A stretch of 64,000 nucleotides of DNA from Carallia brachiata (GCA_021464245.1 JADCRB010000078.1:1365717-1429716); one strand, 5' to 3'. Shown: positions 1-13,300, counted from the stretch's first letter. A program made the numbers and translations. Notes: generated by a model from the letters alone, not told the origin.

Positions 1-3000
1 TAGGAATTCAACATCAGTGTTTTTTTTTTTTTTTTTTTTTTAAATATTTTTCTGATTTTTGGATTCTTTGTGCTCTGCTTGCACAGGTTTTCTGGATTGC
101 ATTGATAATTTCTTGACCAAGTTTTCATTAAGCTTGCTAGCAATCTAAAATTTCTGTTGGTATACATTTTTCGTTTTTTTTTTTTTTCTTTTTGGTTTGT
201 ATGTGTGATTATGCCAAAAAAAAAAAAGGAAACAAAAATCACTGAAGGTTCTATTTGTTTTGTTCGAAAAAAAATTTTTGAGAAAAATAATGTTTTCTCA
301 AAAATTAATCAATTTTTTTTGCCATTATTCTGGTGTTAAAAATGATTGGATGTATATAAAATCTTGATTGGAATGGTGATTCCGTGGGGTTCAACTTGCA
401 GTTGTTGATTGTACGGTAATGGTCTGTGGAAATTTGGCAATGTAGTGGCATTTGGCAGGTGCTAAATGATGGCCGGTCAGCAATTATGGAGTGGTTCTAG
501 TGACCAAATAATGCAAGGCTGATGGTGGATAAATTCTTGAATGGTGGGTGGAGATTTATCAGGTTTGTCTTGCATTGGTATAGCGATAGCAAGCGGCCTT
601 ATCAATGGCCAATTGATGGTGATCAGGTGCAGATATTACCTAGTTATAGCAGGGACGGTCGATGGTCGTAGGATGGGTATGTTTCTATGTTTGGTTGGCA
701 AGATGATCCAATTAGAAAAAAAAAACAAAAACAAAAAGTCATTCTGATCCAAAGTACTTAAGTTCTTCATTTGACCAAGAAACACCATTCGAGGCCTTCT
801 CGTGCCTTCAAAGAGCACATGTGGCCTTCAGCATAAATAAGTTGGGTTGGTGCCTGTTGCTCACTGCTCCCGAAAACATTCAACCTGTACTTATTATCAG
901 GTTGTCCACCTCTCTGATCTCCTCTTCCTGTATTAATCAGTTTTATGGTTTTTATCAATCCAAAGTGTAAAACATGGGGGTTATAGAGAGGACTTGCATT
1001 TTGCACCACAAAAGTCATTTTATGTAAATTGGTAAATCTGCAATACTAGAGTAACCGAGAGTATCCTGTGAAAAATCCTAACTGAACCTATCTAAGCTTC
1101 TCGTATTCTACTTTGGTGGCCCTAAATATTTGTCTCTCTTCATACTGATAGAATAAAGAGCATTGACTTTGAGAACAAAGGTATTGGGTGGAGTAACAAT
1201 GCCAATCAGCAAGATCTTCTGAATGATGCTATTGTTTGGTTTGACCCATTGGAATCTGCTCAGGCAACATTGCAGAAGAAAATTCACTTTGAAAAAGGGT
1301 GCATTCAAGCGCTTAACAATGAATATGGGAAGGCGGAATATGAATGTTGGAGTTGATGCCCTAATGCTAGAGGTGAGGGACCATAATCAGTGCAGACTTG
1401 CAGGGGTTCATACTGGAGCAGCTTAGTCATGATCGAAAGGGTTTCGTAAAAAACTAGGACCTGATTGCCCTCACTAGGAAGTGAACAAGAGATTCAGTTT
1501 TGCCTACTTGTGATATGAAGGACCCAAAGAAAGGAGACATGGGCTTCTAATGTATATCAGGTTATTGGTCCATGTTGATGCGACACAACCAGACAGAGAA
1601 AACTGGTGCCTACCAAGGGAGAAAATGATGAAAACTTAAGAATCAATTCAAGGAAGCTTTGTCCATGGGGAAACCACTGCAATGCCAGTCAACATATTAC
1701 GCCCTACTACAGGTGTGACACTAACTGAGCTTTAGGTATGTCAAATCTTTATAGCTTCAATGAAACAAATGAATTTTTGGAGAATTTTTCCTTTCTTTTT
1801 CCGTTGATTTACATGTTATTGGCAGCTTCATTTGGGAATTTCCCATCTCAGTGGAGGTTTCCGAATATTTAGCTTAATGGCCACTCTGGTTGGCTTTTGT
1901 TGTTAAAAGAAAAAAAAAAAAAAGGAGGAACTTATTGGCCAGCAAAGGAAAATGAACTACAAGTTTTAATGAAGTCAGTCTATTTTGTTTGGGCTTCTGC
2001 ATGTTATTCTAATTTATGATGAATATGATAGTGGCTGGTTGCACTGGTTAAATGCAAAAGTTCTTAAAGGTAGAAGCTGCTATCATGGACTGTGTAAATG
2101 CTGCTGCAAATTTAATTTCCGTGCAATGTAGCCAACAATTGCATTACTACGCTCAAAAGGGCTACTTGTAATTTCTGTTTTGACGTTGATCTCTTGAAGA
2201 CTTCTCGCTCAACTGACATGGTAATTTGTATCCAGTTTTCCTTTTTAGTTTTATGCCTATGGTTTTGAAGTTAAAGATTAGAATTAACTATCGTTACTGC
2301 CTCCATTAATTTTCCTACTCCAATTTCATCATCCCCTTGTCCTTTTTGTTTCTCCTTAGGTCATTTGAGAAAAATTTATGAACAATTGCATGTATGTATG
2401 GTTTCAGCAAACAGGTTGGGCTGTGAAGCATTTATTACCCAGCATTTGTCAACTAGGATTTTTTTTTTTTTTTTTGAATTAGTTTGCTAAGCTATCACTA
2501 TATCTTGCATTGGCTGCTGGATGGGCGACAGGAGAAATGATTGGAGGTTGCTTGGTGGCCAATTTTTCTGTCCAGAAGAGAGAGATTTCATCTCTGTTAT
2601 GTCCTCAATTAAGCTGGCAATTGCTTCTTGAAGTTTAGTCTCTACTGGGTCCATGGCCGTTTGTTGATTACTGCTTGATTACGCGTAAATATTGGGATTC
2701 AATCATTTTGTTTCCAAACTCAACGTATTGACTAACTGCTGTTTGTAGGGTGTGTATTGAAATTATGCAACTTTCATTTTAACTCAGATTTATGTGTGTT
2801 TCTTTGTTAGGAAATTATCCATGAATGGGAGTTGATACTGTTATTTGTGTTGAATTAGCAGCTACGTGTGTGTGGAGCTAGCTGAATGTGATTCATGGGC
2901 ACTGTGGGATGGTTAGATGACTTACCCTTTTCATGACAGTAACGGCATACAGGGATGCAAGTACTAATCTCGGAGGAGTAAAATGACGAGGTAAAAACTT

Positions 3001-3286
3001 TGTCTATTCTATTCTCTCTTTAAGTAATTTTCTTTTGTTCATTTTCATGTTGGCGCATTGCTTGTACAACAAAGTATGAATTTGTTTGTGTTGCAACACC
3101 AATTCACAAACTTGCAAATATGATCAAATAATTATCTGTTTTTTCTTTTCCCTTAGGTAGATTTCACTACAAAGAGTCGACATAATACATTGGACTAGTT
3201 CCATTTCTCGGCAAATGGGGAGCAAATTTTCAAAATATTACCCCATTAATCTCTCAAAAACATAATATTTACACAATATGTACATA
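1..3286. other. Left-edge region without a confident gene
   Basis: No complete gene is visible here. The stretch has lower AT content and more mixed codon-like sequence than the deep intergenic regions, so part of it may be the 3' end, UTR or decayed remains of a plus-strand gene lying to the left. A pyrimidine-rich AG at about 84-86 is followed by a short open frame ending in TAA near 150, which could be a terminal exon, but nothing identifies it. Homopolymer tracts occur at 20-41 (T), 1909-1923 (A) and 2459-2475 (T). The separate open frame at 1126-1356 is listed on its own. RNA-seq would decide whether this is a transcribed locus. Confidence 0.4.
1126..1356 (+). pseudogene. Unidentified coding-like open frame (possible exon remnant)
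   Basis: A 76-codon frame opens after a TAA at 1123 and closes with TGA at 1354. It has no ATG near its start, so it would be an internal or terminal exon or a relic. The translation has balanced amino-acid composition and contains segments such as GIGWSNNANQQDLLND and IVWFDPLESAQATLQKK, unlike the Lys/Asn/Phe-rich shadows of AT-rich DNA. I do not recognise the family. Downstream sequence to about 1740 looks similarly unlike simple intergenic DNA but is not open. It may equally be chance. Confidence 0.2.
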
Positions 3287-6267
3287 CTAACCTACACTAA
3301 ATGTCACTTTTAGTTTAGGTACAACTCTGTCTGTCTCCACCGCATCATCACCACTGCAAGTTGATGCTCTCAACATTGAAGAGCCATCAAAATCTACCTT
3401 AGAGTTGTGGATCCTTTCCGATTTCTTGCAAGATGAATCCTGGCACGTTCGGCAGACAAACTTGGCGGGAATCGCATGAGAATCATCAATCCCAGCACAT
3501 CGAGTATGATGCCAAACACCACAGTCATCACAGGCTAACATTCTTTCACCATCATCATCCTTAGCCCCACATATGCAATCAACTGTCCACCTCTCTGTTC
3601 CCCTCTCCATTCTGAAGTGGCCAAGTGCATACATTTTTGGGCATGTTCCTTTAATTCTCACTGTTCCACTTGGTCCAACCAGAAATTTTAGGGTAATGGA
3701 ATCTTCTAGAGATCCATATTCCAAAAGTTCACTGGCTTCAAACCTCTTAAACATGGCATATACTTCTTGAAAAGTTTTTGTTGCTTCAATCTTAAGGTCT
3801 GCTATGGTAGCGTTTGAAGGTAGGACAATTATTTCTGGAGGTATGGCTGGATCTTCTTTCGATTTGTCTGAAAGCTCTACGTAACATAACAGCCTTAGGA
3901 CAGAGGGGTTACTTACTATTGCCTTTTCAGGTCTGTAATCTTTCATAAATTGCTTACAGTCCAAAAGCTTAGTTGCTGCATCAAGCATACTTTCCCTTGT
4001 TGCTCGAGGTTTAACATTCATCATTGTTTCAGGGTGAAGCAAGGAATCAAATAAAAATTTCAGATCAGATTTGATCTGGTCCCTTGATGAGATGTTTGAA
4101 CATAATCCATCTTCATACCTTGTAAAACTCAGATGCGCAAGCCTGTTAGAATAGGGGGAAGAAACTCTTATCAGAGGAGGTTTTCTGTTTTGAGGAATAA
4201 ATACAGTACAAAGTACGTTTCAACTACCTGAATTCCGCATCATAGGAATCATGATTCCATCGAGTTTGGACAACCATGCCATTAGCTGCAAACTTCCCTC
4301 CCAGGTGCTTAAGGCAGTAATTAAGAAGTTCTGGAGATGCTGTTTTACACATCGCACCTTTCAGAGCATGTCTTGTCACCCAGTTCGTCTTATGAGATGC
4401 TGCTTGAAGAACTTTGATCATAGCTTGTTGTACACGTTCTACATCGTTTCGTGTCCATGCACATAATACGTTTGAGGTGCCAGACTTCAAGTCATTTTCT
4501 GTTGCTCTAGGGAGAGTTGGATATAGCTTTCATGAATGAGTCTCAACAAAAAGGAGAATAGGTCTTTTAGGTTTAGGAGTTCTGAGTCAGACAAAGATTG
4601 ATAAAAAGCAATGACCGCTTGCAGGCGTGTTCGTGGTCCTCTCCCTTGTAATAGAAGTGGGGCTAAGGGCATAGTTGAGAGTGTATGCACGGCTTTCTGG
4701 TAAGCATCCAGTGTGAGCGCGTAGCTGCCACATCCAAACTCATAGCCCCAATTGGCATACCAGGAATGACCTTTAGTGATTGCATGAAGCAATCTATACT
4801 CCATTCCATATTTTCTAGACATATCCATCACAGTTACCTTCCTGTGTAGTGATTGCATGAAGCTTAGTAAGGGAATTGATGGAATAAAAAAAAATATACA
4901 GAGTTCAACCTTGAATCTATTCTTGGCATTTTCAGAACATCTTTTAATATATTTTTCTTAGGCTACGCTTGTGAGCATATTTTTGTTTGTCACAACTGCG
5001 CATTATTAGTGAGACATGGCCATTACACTGTTTGCTAAAATGGTTGAGCATATATATCTATTTATCAAGCAAAAGAAACAGTTTTAATGAATCACTACAT
5101 TTTGTCGAAGTTTCGTGGATCAGAAAAAGGGCATAATTGCGCAGAAAAAGGGGGCTCTTTGTTTCAATATGACGAACTGGGAATCAATCAAGTCAATGAA
5201 AATTGTTTAGCTCCAGCTCCTAGATGTTGGTGTGATGCTAATTAATGGCTAAAAGGAGAACGGGATGTTCGAAGTTCAAACCTGACGGCGAGCCTTGTAC
5301 ATAGTCTGTCCCAGAAGTCCATGATGTCACTGCCAGTCAAAACCTGGGAACCTCCTTCTCTTCCATTGACAGTAAGAAGATGACCATAGCCATTGGAGTG
5401 AACGACACCGTGAAGCAGATGGGTGTTATCCTCAAATTGAGCATACACCCATTCCTCAAAATCCTCCATTGTAATAGCTGAGTCACACCATTTGCACCTA
5501 AACGGATTGCCCCTATTGTCAATTGTATTTACCAAATTCAAGCTTCCTAAAACACACAAAAAATGAAAATTCAAAAAAAAAAAAGAGAAAGGAAATGATC
5601 ACCTACCTTGATTCCGACATATGAAGCAAATTGCCACACCTCGTACAGGACTTCTGGTAACCGGAATCTGAATTATCGTTGGCTCGAATGATAAAATGGT
5701 ACCGCTTCCGGCACACCGGATGACCACTCCAACCTTCATCAACATCACCAAAATCATTAATCATATTACATCCTAGAAATTAAATATTTAAGAACATCAT
5801 TATATTTACTGTCACTGTGATTACTATTGCTACTGCTTATGTTTTCACATTTTTTGGTTAAAAGGCTCAAAGACATGCATGACGTGGCAGGTAGCGCGAT
5901 AAGGAAAGGTGGTCTGAGTCGACTCACCAACAACTCGGCACTGGCTGCAGTAGACAGATCTGGGAGATCTCGTGACGTCTTCCTCGACGACTTCCATCGC
6001 CACGACCGCCGCCGGAGACAGATCCGACAATCCGCCCGCCAGATCTCCCACCGCGAACACGATCTGCCACGCCATCAGTGATTGAAACACGGAAGGCGAG
6101 AAGGTAACGCGGCCGTGCCGGAGAAGGAAGGCCTTGACAGAGTCCCTGAACGGTTGTTGGTACGGATCGGAGTCCCCGGCGGGCGGGAAAGTCCGGAAGT
6201 TGTGTAGATCCGCCGTCACGCGCTTCCTCCTCGGCCTCTTCAACGGCCTCTCGCCGCCGACCGCCAT
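3287..6267 (-). CDS. PHD-finger protein, MS1/MMD1/At1g33420 type, frameshifted in exon 4
   Basis: Nuclear chromatin-associated regulator family; MS1 and MMD1 act in anther and meiocyte development, and the closest relative by sequence appears to be At1g33420, whose role I do not assume. Exons: 6267-5928, 5733-5607, 5542-5282, 4841-4228, 4142-3287, all with GT-AG introns. The third exon needs the second of two close acceptors (after GGAAG), because the first leads to an early stop. ATG 6267 begins MAVGGERPLKRPRRKR, which includes a basic nuclear-localisation-like stretch. Exon 2-3 holds paired Cys motifs (CTRCGN, CKWC). The C-terminal C4HC3 PHD finger lies at about residues 637-681 of a 732-residue family-length product (3577-3443), with all eight ligands present. 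In exon 4 the frame shifts between 4532 and 4489: read literally, translation stops at 4487 after about 360 residues and loses the PHD finger, while the downstream frame continues with family sequence. Confidence 0.88.
3443..3577 (-). other. PHD zinc-finger segment of the MS1-like gene
   Basis: The translated segment has the order Cys-x-Cys, Cys-x2-Cys (CDDC), His-x2-Cys (HTRC) and Cys-x2-Cys (CRTC), the C4HC3 pattern of a PHD finger, with the usual aromatic before the histidine pair (VWHH). PHD fingers of this kind generally bind histone H3 tails; binding specificity is not readable here. It sits near the C terminus, as in MS1 and MMD1. Confidence 0.85.
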
Positions 6268-6303
6268 TACTGGTTTCCTTTGTTTATATTTTTTTAATCC
6301 CAA

Positions 6304-9300
6304 ATAGGAAGTAAATCTGTTCTTTTCCGCAGCTTATAACTCTTTAAACGGTGCGTTTTGGTGCGTAATAATAATATAAAATAATGACGAAAATAATAAT
6401 TATAAAATAAATAAAATATTAAATAAGTTGAACGGAGATTAAAAGGAGAGGATTGCGAAGTGAGCGAGAGAAGTCTGCTTGTGTTTTGCTTTGCTTTGTA
6501 TGTATATATGGGAGCTGTTGGGACTGATAGTAAGGTGGGACCCATTGGGGTGGTAGCCTTTGGCGGTTCGGATTTTATGTTCTGCTGTTGTATTTGTTCT
6601 CTGCTTCTTTGCATTTACCATTTTATCCTACTGTTAAGGCGGTTGTGTCTTTTTTGCTTTCTTTATTTAAAAAACACTTCTTAGAAACGTAATTACGAGA
6701 TAAGTATATAGTAATTTAAATTATTAAATTATAAAATATATTTTAAATTAAAAAAATTATAATTTATTAGATATCGTTGAATTAATTATGTACCTCATGT
6801 GGAACTCAACTAAACAGTTTACATAGTTTGTTCTTCTTTATTTATCTCATTCTTCAATCTTTTATAATGTGTTCGAATTTGTAAAACAGTGTCCGAGAGA
6901 AAGTTGAGAAAAAATTTATTTGAATTGATGAGAAAATTATGAGAAAGAAAATGATAAATAGAAAAATAATAATAATTTGTAAGAAAAAATTGTGAAAATA
7001 TTAAATTGTTTAATTAATAGGAAATTGTGAAAAAAATATGAGAAAAAATAAAATAATTTGTAAAAGAAAAATTGTGAAAAAATTAAATTATTTGGATCAA
7101 TAAGAAAATTATGAAAAAAATATGTGAAAAAATAATAGAGTAATAATGATGTGTTTTTACTAAAATTTTCTTTTCCTATGGTTTTCTAACAAATGCAAAC
7201 AAAGCATTAGAGCTAGTAGGACAATTATTAAAGATGGAAGATGTGAGAGTATGAACACGAGATTGAATCTCGTTTGTCTAGTTCAGATACATTATTCTAA
7301 CCATTCCAGTTAAATTTGAACTTCTTAAAATATTATGTTTATCATCATCTTTTCCTGTTTGAATAAAACATTATTATATTTTGTAAGGAAAATAATTGTT
7401 GTCCGAGAATTAAATTGTCAGAAAGAAAATTTAAAATGCAACCATTTAAAAAGGTTATGCAATTTGATGGATTTATTGCACAATAAAAAATAATAAATTT
7501 TTTTTAATTACACTTGTAATTTATTTATTACACAATAAATTATAATTTAAAAATTTTTTCGATAAATTTCCTTCGATCATCATGTAACAGTGTTCATTTT
7601 GTAATTGCTCTGTGCGTGTTTCTTTGAGACTCATGTTTTCTGTTTTTGACAAAAAAAAAAAAAAAAAAAAGAGGATTGATGGTTTTACGTGCAAATTAAT
7701 CATAGTAAAGTGTCGCTCCTATCAACTTCTTGCAAAATTTAGGATATCTAGCGGAAATTTTCTCGCATTGACACGTGATGATCTAAAGGTGATAATTTAA
7801 TAATATTTTAACGTATTTATTTTAGTATTAACTTAATTTTAAATTTTCACGTTAACATTCTCTCTGAATTAAAAAGTGATTTATGTGTCAGTATCATGAT
7901 AAATTTTAAATTTATTAACATTGTAATCAGATTTAAAAGAGACTGGTTTTAAATCTAACAGTACTCCAATGAGAGTCCACTATAGGAATGATTAAATGAG
8001 AATGTCAACAGTATAAAAATCGACTTTATTCACAAATTTATTACCGTTATACTTATAGATTTTTTTTGTTAAAAAAAAAAAGAAAAAAGAAAAACATGTG
8101 GTGATGTTGACATTGGTACTCGGGGTGACGCTTTCCGACCAGTTAGAATTGCAAATAAATCAAAACGTGAGCTAGAAATTTAGTAATTTGACTCCATAAG
8201 GATATTTTTTAATAAATTTCGTTTATTTAATTTTGTTAAGCTCTTCTTTAAAATTATATAATATATAATATTATTAGACTTGTATAATAGTGAATTTATC
8301 GTATTTATTAAGAAGTGTTAACCAGGATATTAAAAAGAATAAAAAATTTAGTTAATGACAAAAAAAAACGAACTGATCAAATCGAACTTTTGTTTAATTA
8401 ATTCGATTTTATAATTGATTAACTAAATCAACTAAAAACTAAAATTTATTGTTGCTTTTAATTTCGAATATTAAAAATCATGACTAACGGAACCTTACTA
8501 AAATGCTATTGTATTGTGGATAAGAATTCAAATATTGAGAATTTAGGGTTTACGACTTGTTTGGCAAACAAGAAAAGTGGTGAAAAGAATCGAGAAAATC
8601 AATGAGTAAGAGAGAAGGAGAGAGGACAGAGAAGGAAAGATGCGAGGTTTTTTTTTTTTTGTATTTTTTATTTAATTGTCTTTTATGTTATTAATTATAA
8701 ATTAAATTACACGTGGTATGCCACGTGATCAAATTTTTACATGTAGACTTGCCACTTGTGCATACCAACAGATTTCGTTAAGTTAAATTGATGGTGTGTT
8801 AGATTTGTTATAAAATAATTCAAACGTGTTAGATTTGTTACTTTTTAAAATTAGCATTAAATTTTTTATTTAATGTAAAGTTGATGTTTTTTTTTATATT
8901 AACCATAATAATAAATGTTAATAGAATTTTATTTTTATTTGAATAATCACATATTTATCTTATATATATATATAAAACGATGATTGTAAATTTCTTTTAA
9001 AATTCTATATCAAAAATACATGTAAATTAGAATTTTTAATTTTTTTGGTTATTGAATTTAGTTAACTGAAATCAATCGAAATTTTTAATTAACTGAATTT
9101 GAGATTCGAGAAAAATTTTTAATTTTGCATCATCAAAAGTTTCGATTCTGTTTTCGGTTATGAGAGTTCGGTTTAGTTACTTGAAGCATGAACACTTCCA
9201 GTGTTAATACGATTTATGTTTTGAAAAATATAAAACTTACCAGAGATTGCAAAGATAAAGAATTATTTGAAAAGGGAAAGACTGTTGATCAATGGTAAAA

Positions 9301-10005
9301 GAATATGGAGAAAAAATATGATAATGTTGACAAACATAAAAGTAATTAAAAAATTTCGGAATAATTTTCTAAGAAAATGAAAAAAAAATGGAGTATTTTT
9401 TTCCTATTAAGTTGGAAGAATTTTTTTTTCTTTTTATGAAAGTATAAAGGAAAATTTGAAAGTAAATTCTGTTTCCTTAGAAAAGAGAGTTTATGAGTTT
9501 TTTTTTTTTAAAGAAACAAAAAACAATTACGAGTAACTTTTTTTTCCTTTTTCTTCCCTTTTATTTTTCTTTGTTAGCAAATCAAAGAAAAAACGTCAAA
9601 TAAGCAAAAGGAATAACATGACTAAGGGGATTTCTAACTTAATTTTTTGTGAGTATAAATCATTCATAATCTTACATTATATATTGGTGGAATCTATTTT
9701 AAATAAAAAAAAAGAATAAATTTATATAGTATACAATCATGAGTAAATTATATTTACAAAAAAATGAATAAAAATAACAAGTGCCATGAGTAAAGAAAAA
9801 AAAATGAGTTTTCTCTCAGATTTATCAATATTAATGTCTACATGTATAACATTATTGCCAAATCAGAGAGAAAACTAAGCTATTGTTTATGCATCAATGG
9901 GTGCTTAAGTTTAGGAATATTAAAACTCTCATATTAGTAAGATCTCTTCTTTATTAATTCTAGAGTATTGGAAGATTTTCATCTTAAGTAGACTAATAAT
10001 TATAT
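6304..10005. other. AT-rich intergenic region upstream of the PHD gene
   Basis: The PHD promoter would occupy the left part, reading leftwards. No gene is seen. The stretch contains the imperfect tandem repeat at 6890-7145, poly(A) and poly(T) runs, and at 8340-9190 low-complexity sequence with partially inverted blocks (AACTAAATCAACTAA near 8420-8440 and GTTTAGTTACTTGAAGC near 9171) that may be the remains of an old inverted-repeat transposon. I could not define its ends or target duplication. Translated frames in this region are Lys/Asn/Ile-rich and not credible. Confidence 0.5.
6890..7145. repeat. Imperfect tandem repeat, unit about 83 bp, 2-3 copies
   Basis: The block around 6967 (AATTTGTAAGAAAAAATTGTG) recurs around 7053 with its following sequence (TTAAATT, AGGAAATTGTGAAAAAAATATG versus AGAAAATTATGAAAAAAATATG). 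A further partial copy precedes it at about 6930. The sequence is almost entirely A/T with purine-rich strand bias. It is noncoding. Confidence 0.6.
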
Positions 10006-10360
10006 AGGTTAATATCTGAAAAAATCATCACATTTATGTAAATTAACAAATATAACATCGTCTTTAAAAATTTACAATTTAGATTTCGTATGAATTTTTC
10101 CTAACAAATCTACCATTCCGCCTAATTTAATAATTGGAATCCATCAAAGGCAATGACCTATTACTATGATATGGATTAGATGCTGATATGAATATAAAAA
10201 CATGATAACTAAATCATGTCAGATGCAAAAGAATGACAACAAACTCGACGGCGTGGTAGATTTGTTAAGAAATTCATACGGAGCCTAATTGTGAATTTTT
10301 AAAAGTAATATTATATTTGTTAATTTACACAAAAGTCATGATTTTTTTAAATATTAACCC
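10006..10360. mobile_element. Long-TIR MITE with 9-bp target duplication (Mutator-like)
   Basis: The left end starts AGGTTAATATCTGAAAAAATC and the right end, read on the opposite strand, starts GGGTTAATATTTAAAAAAATC. The two arms stay alignable for about 110 bp each (shared blocks GTAAATTAACAAATATAA, CGTATGAATTT, TAACAAATCTACCA). The internal spacer is about 125 bp with no ORF. Perfect 9-bp direct repeats TAATTATAT flank it at 9997-10005 and 10361-10369. Long TIRs with a 9-bp target duplication are the hallmark of Mutator-like elements; the element has no transposase and must have moved with help from elsewhere. Arm divergence of roughly 20% suggests moderate age, though the target duplication is intact. 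Confidence 0.88.
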
Positions 10361-10369
10361 TAATTATAT

Positions 10370-13300
10370 CTAAAAATTCAAGTATGCTAACTTTGAAATA
10401 CTAATATAGTACAACTCAAAAGAAGACCTTAGTTGATTAGAATTCTATCTAACTAATTGATTATTATCAAAAATTTTGTATAATGATTTAAACATAAAAA
10501 AATTTGACATTGTATATTATTATTATTATATTTAGTTTTTTTTTTTTAGTTTGGTTTAGTGTTATGTCACATTAATTTTGAACCATTAAGAAATTAGGAT
10601 TTAAGTTCTAAAAATATCAATAACTATGATCCTTTTAGAAAAATTTCATTTTATCTAAAGCAACAATTATAGTTAGAAATTTAATCTATTCAATTGTAAT
10701 CTAATAAATATTACAATTTACTGAATTCAGTCTAACGATTATTCACCTACGTTTGAATTCGTGCAACTTAAATATGCATAATTAAGAAAAATAACATGAA
10801 AACGGCAAAGTTTTATCAGAAACAAAAAAAATTGCGCTTAAATTATCAAAATTCCTTTTATTAACACTCAAAGAGTAAGTCTCCTTTTGTTTTTTCCTTT
10901 CAAATAAAACACAAAAAATATATATATTTTTCAATATATATGATAAATTTGCGCATCGCACGAATCTAATACTAATGTGTATATATGCATGAATTATCGA
11001 AACCAAGAGAAAATTCATGTTTTACTTATTTGGTGATTTCTTATAAATTCATAAATTAAGGATGGAAATATACTATGCCTATGGCAATTTGATTACTATC
11101 AAATAATATATATGATTTATTCAATATAAATTTTACTGTAATCAAATACGATGATTCTAATAATTTATAGAATACTATCTTAATTGTAAACAAATCTTCA
11201 TAATTTTAGGATTCTCTTACAAAGAAATATCAAAGGCAAGAAGGAGAAGAAAAAAACTATTCTTGAATCTTCTTTTTTAATGATGAAAAAAAAAAAAGAA
11301 TTGCCCCAAAAGGAAGGGAAAAAAGAAAAAATCTCTTGAATTCACCTCTTCCTTTCTTGTATAAAAAAAAAAGAAAAGTACTTTAGGTTCCCCCAAAGGA
11401 AGAAAAGAAAAAAAAATATTCCAAAAAGTTTAGTTTTTGGTCTTTTTTTGAAAAATAAAAATTATTAATTAACTATTAATATTATGTAGTTAATCAAATT
11501 CTTAATTAAAAACTCATGGCTTCGTGATAACAAGTTCGACTTGAGTTCAACTCATTATTAAAAGATAACAATACTAAACCTCATTTTCAGAATCCTTTAT
11601 TAAACAAACTATATTTAATCACGATAAAAGTTGGGTCGGCTCGTATGTATCCTGGAGAGAGCGTGGACATCGACCTAAGCATCAGGTTTTGTTACTTCGA
11701 TGAATTAATTAGTAGATTATTAATTGAGTTGATGCGCAAATAATATTTAATATATTTGTAATGTTTGTTTGTATATTATTTAGTTGTCTTATGTAAGATA
11801 ATTTTATGAATTATAAATATGTAAACACTTTTCTTATAATTATAGAAATAAAACTGTGTATATTTATTCGGTGTTTTATAATAAATTGAACATTTTAATG
11901 AAAATTATAAAAAGTACTATGAAATATTACAAATAGAATAGCTGTTGATTAATATCAAATGTTAATCGGATGCTATTAGATAATTTTAAATAATAAAAAT
12001 ATTATGAAAAGAAAACTTAAAATTAAAAATTAAATTTTGTTTTAAAAAAAAAAAAGCACGCCCTCAAACGTCGGACCTCGGAATCTTTTTATTAAAAATT
12101 TTGGTAAACACTTGCAAAAGTGGGCCCTAATATTGAAAAAAAGACAACAAATCCTCGCACAACACCCTATGTAAATGATAAAGAAAGTGGTGAGGTTTCT
12201 TGTGAATGGCGCCAGACAATTTCGAGGAAAATCTTGGCGGGAAGCCATGACAAGACAGTTCTTAGCGGGAACTATGTTTTGTTTTTTTTGGGAATTTATC
12301 ATTGGATGGATTCCTTGTCTTAAATAATTATTTCCTCCCTCTTCTTTGGGGCTTCCCTCTGTTGAGTCTCCATATTCAATGACAGCGGAATACAGTCTAC
12401 TGTGAACACGTTGGCGAATTGGATTGAGGGATTTTTAAAAGCACTTTACATTTAAATAATCATTGGTAATTTTTTAAAATTTTAAGTTGTTATCAATCTG
12501 TCAATTTTTCAAATTATTTAAACCAATTTGCCAGTTATAGATCAATTGTGGGTAGTCTAGATCGTTAAATTTATATGATTTTATCTAAATAAAATTTTAC
12601 GTTAATAATAAAAAAGGACATTAAATGTAATTTTATGTTTTATTACTTGTCACTGATGTAAAGAGGAAAACGAAAAAAACAAAAATTTTTCTTCAGCTCA
12701 CAATATGCTTAAAAATGGAAAACTCGTGAGAATTTGAATATAATTGCATTATATTATAGATGACCCAATAATTTACTCATAAACTTATCGAAACTAGGGA
12801 AGATGTACATGTTCATGACACAGATTTGAAACAAAATAAATGGACATCTAAACAATGAAGGTTATGACGCTCTTTCAATTAGAGATAGTTATAGTTTTGG
12901 CCGTTAAGTGCAGTATTCTAATAAGTTTAAACATATAAGTATTTGGTAGATTAGATTGATCTTTTGCGGTTTTCAAAATTCTTAATCCACCAAAAGTAGA
13001 TTTGAAAAATTAAAAATTATGGAAATTTTTTTCTCTCAATTTTGGCATATGCGGGTACACATGGTTCGGTTGGGTGATTTTTAATGATTTAGACAATTTG
13101 TGAATATACTTAACTCAAGAATAGTGTACTCTTATCTTAAATATATTTCTTTCTTTTATAACACTAATAGTTGTGGACTTATGATTAAGAGATTCATTTA
13201 TACTATTAGATTATAAATTTAAATTTCTTAAAATTTTAAGTGTAATAAAACACACGTTTGTTCTTATACACTTATCAAAGTGACTTGATAACTCTAACCG

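Noticed and set aside
541..747. 68-codon plus-strand ORF near the left edge
   Set aside because: It has no recognisable motif, ends in a Lys/Asn run from an A-rich tract, and has no supporting splice or neighbour context.
3573..3770. Plus-strand ORF inside the PHD gene
   Set aside because: It is the antisense shadow of the PHD-finger exon.
12042..12323. Overlapping ORFs on both strands
   Set aside because: They lie antisense to each other in an island without any family match; the composition bias of the island explains the open frames.
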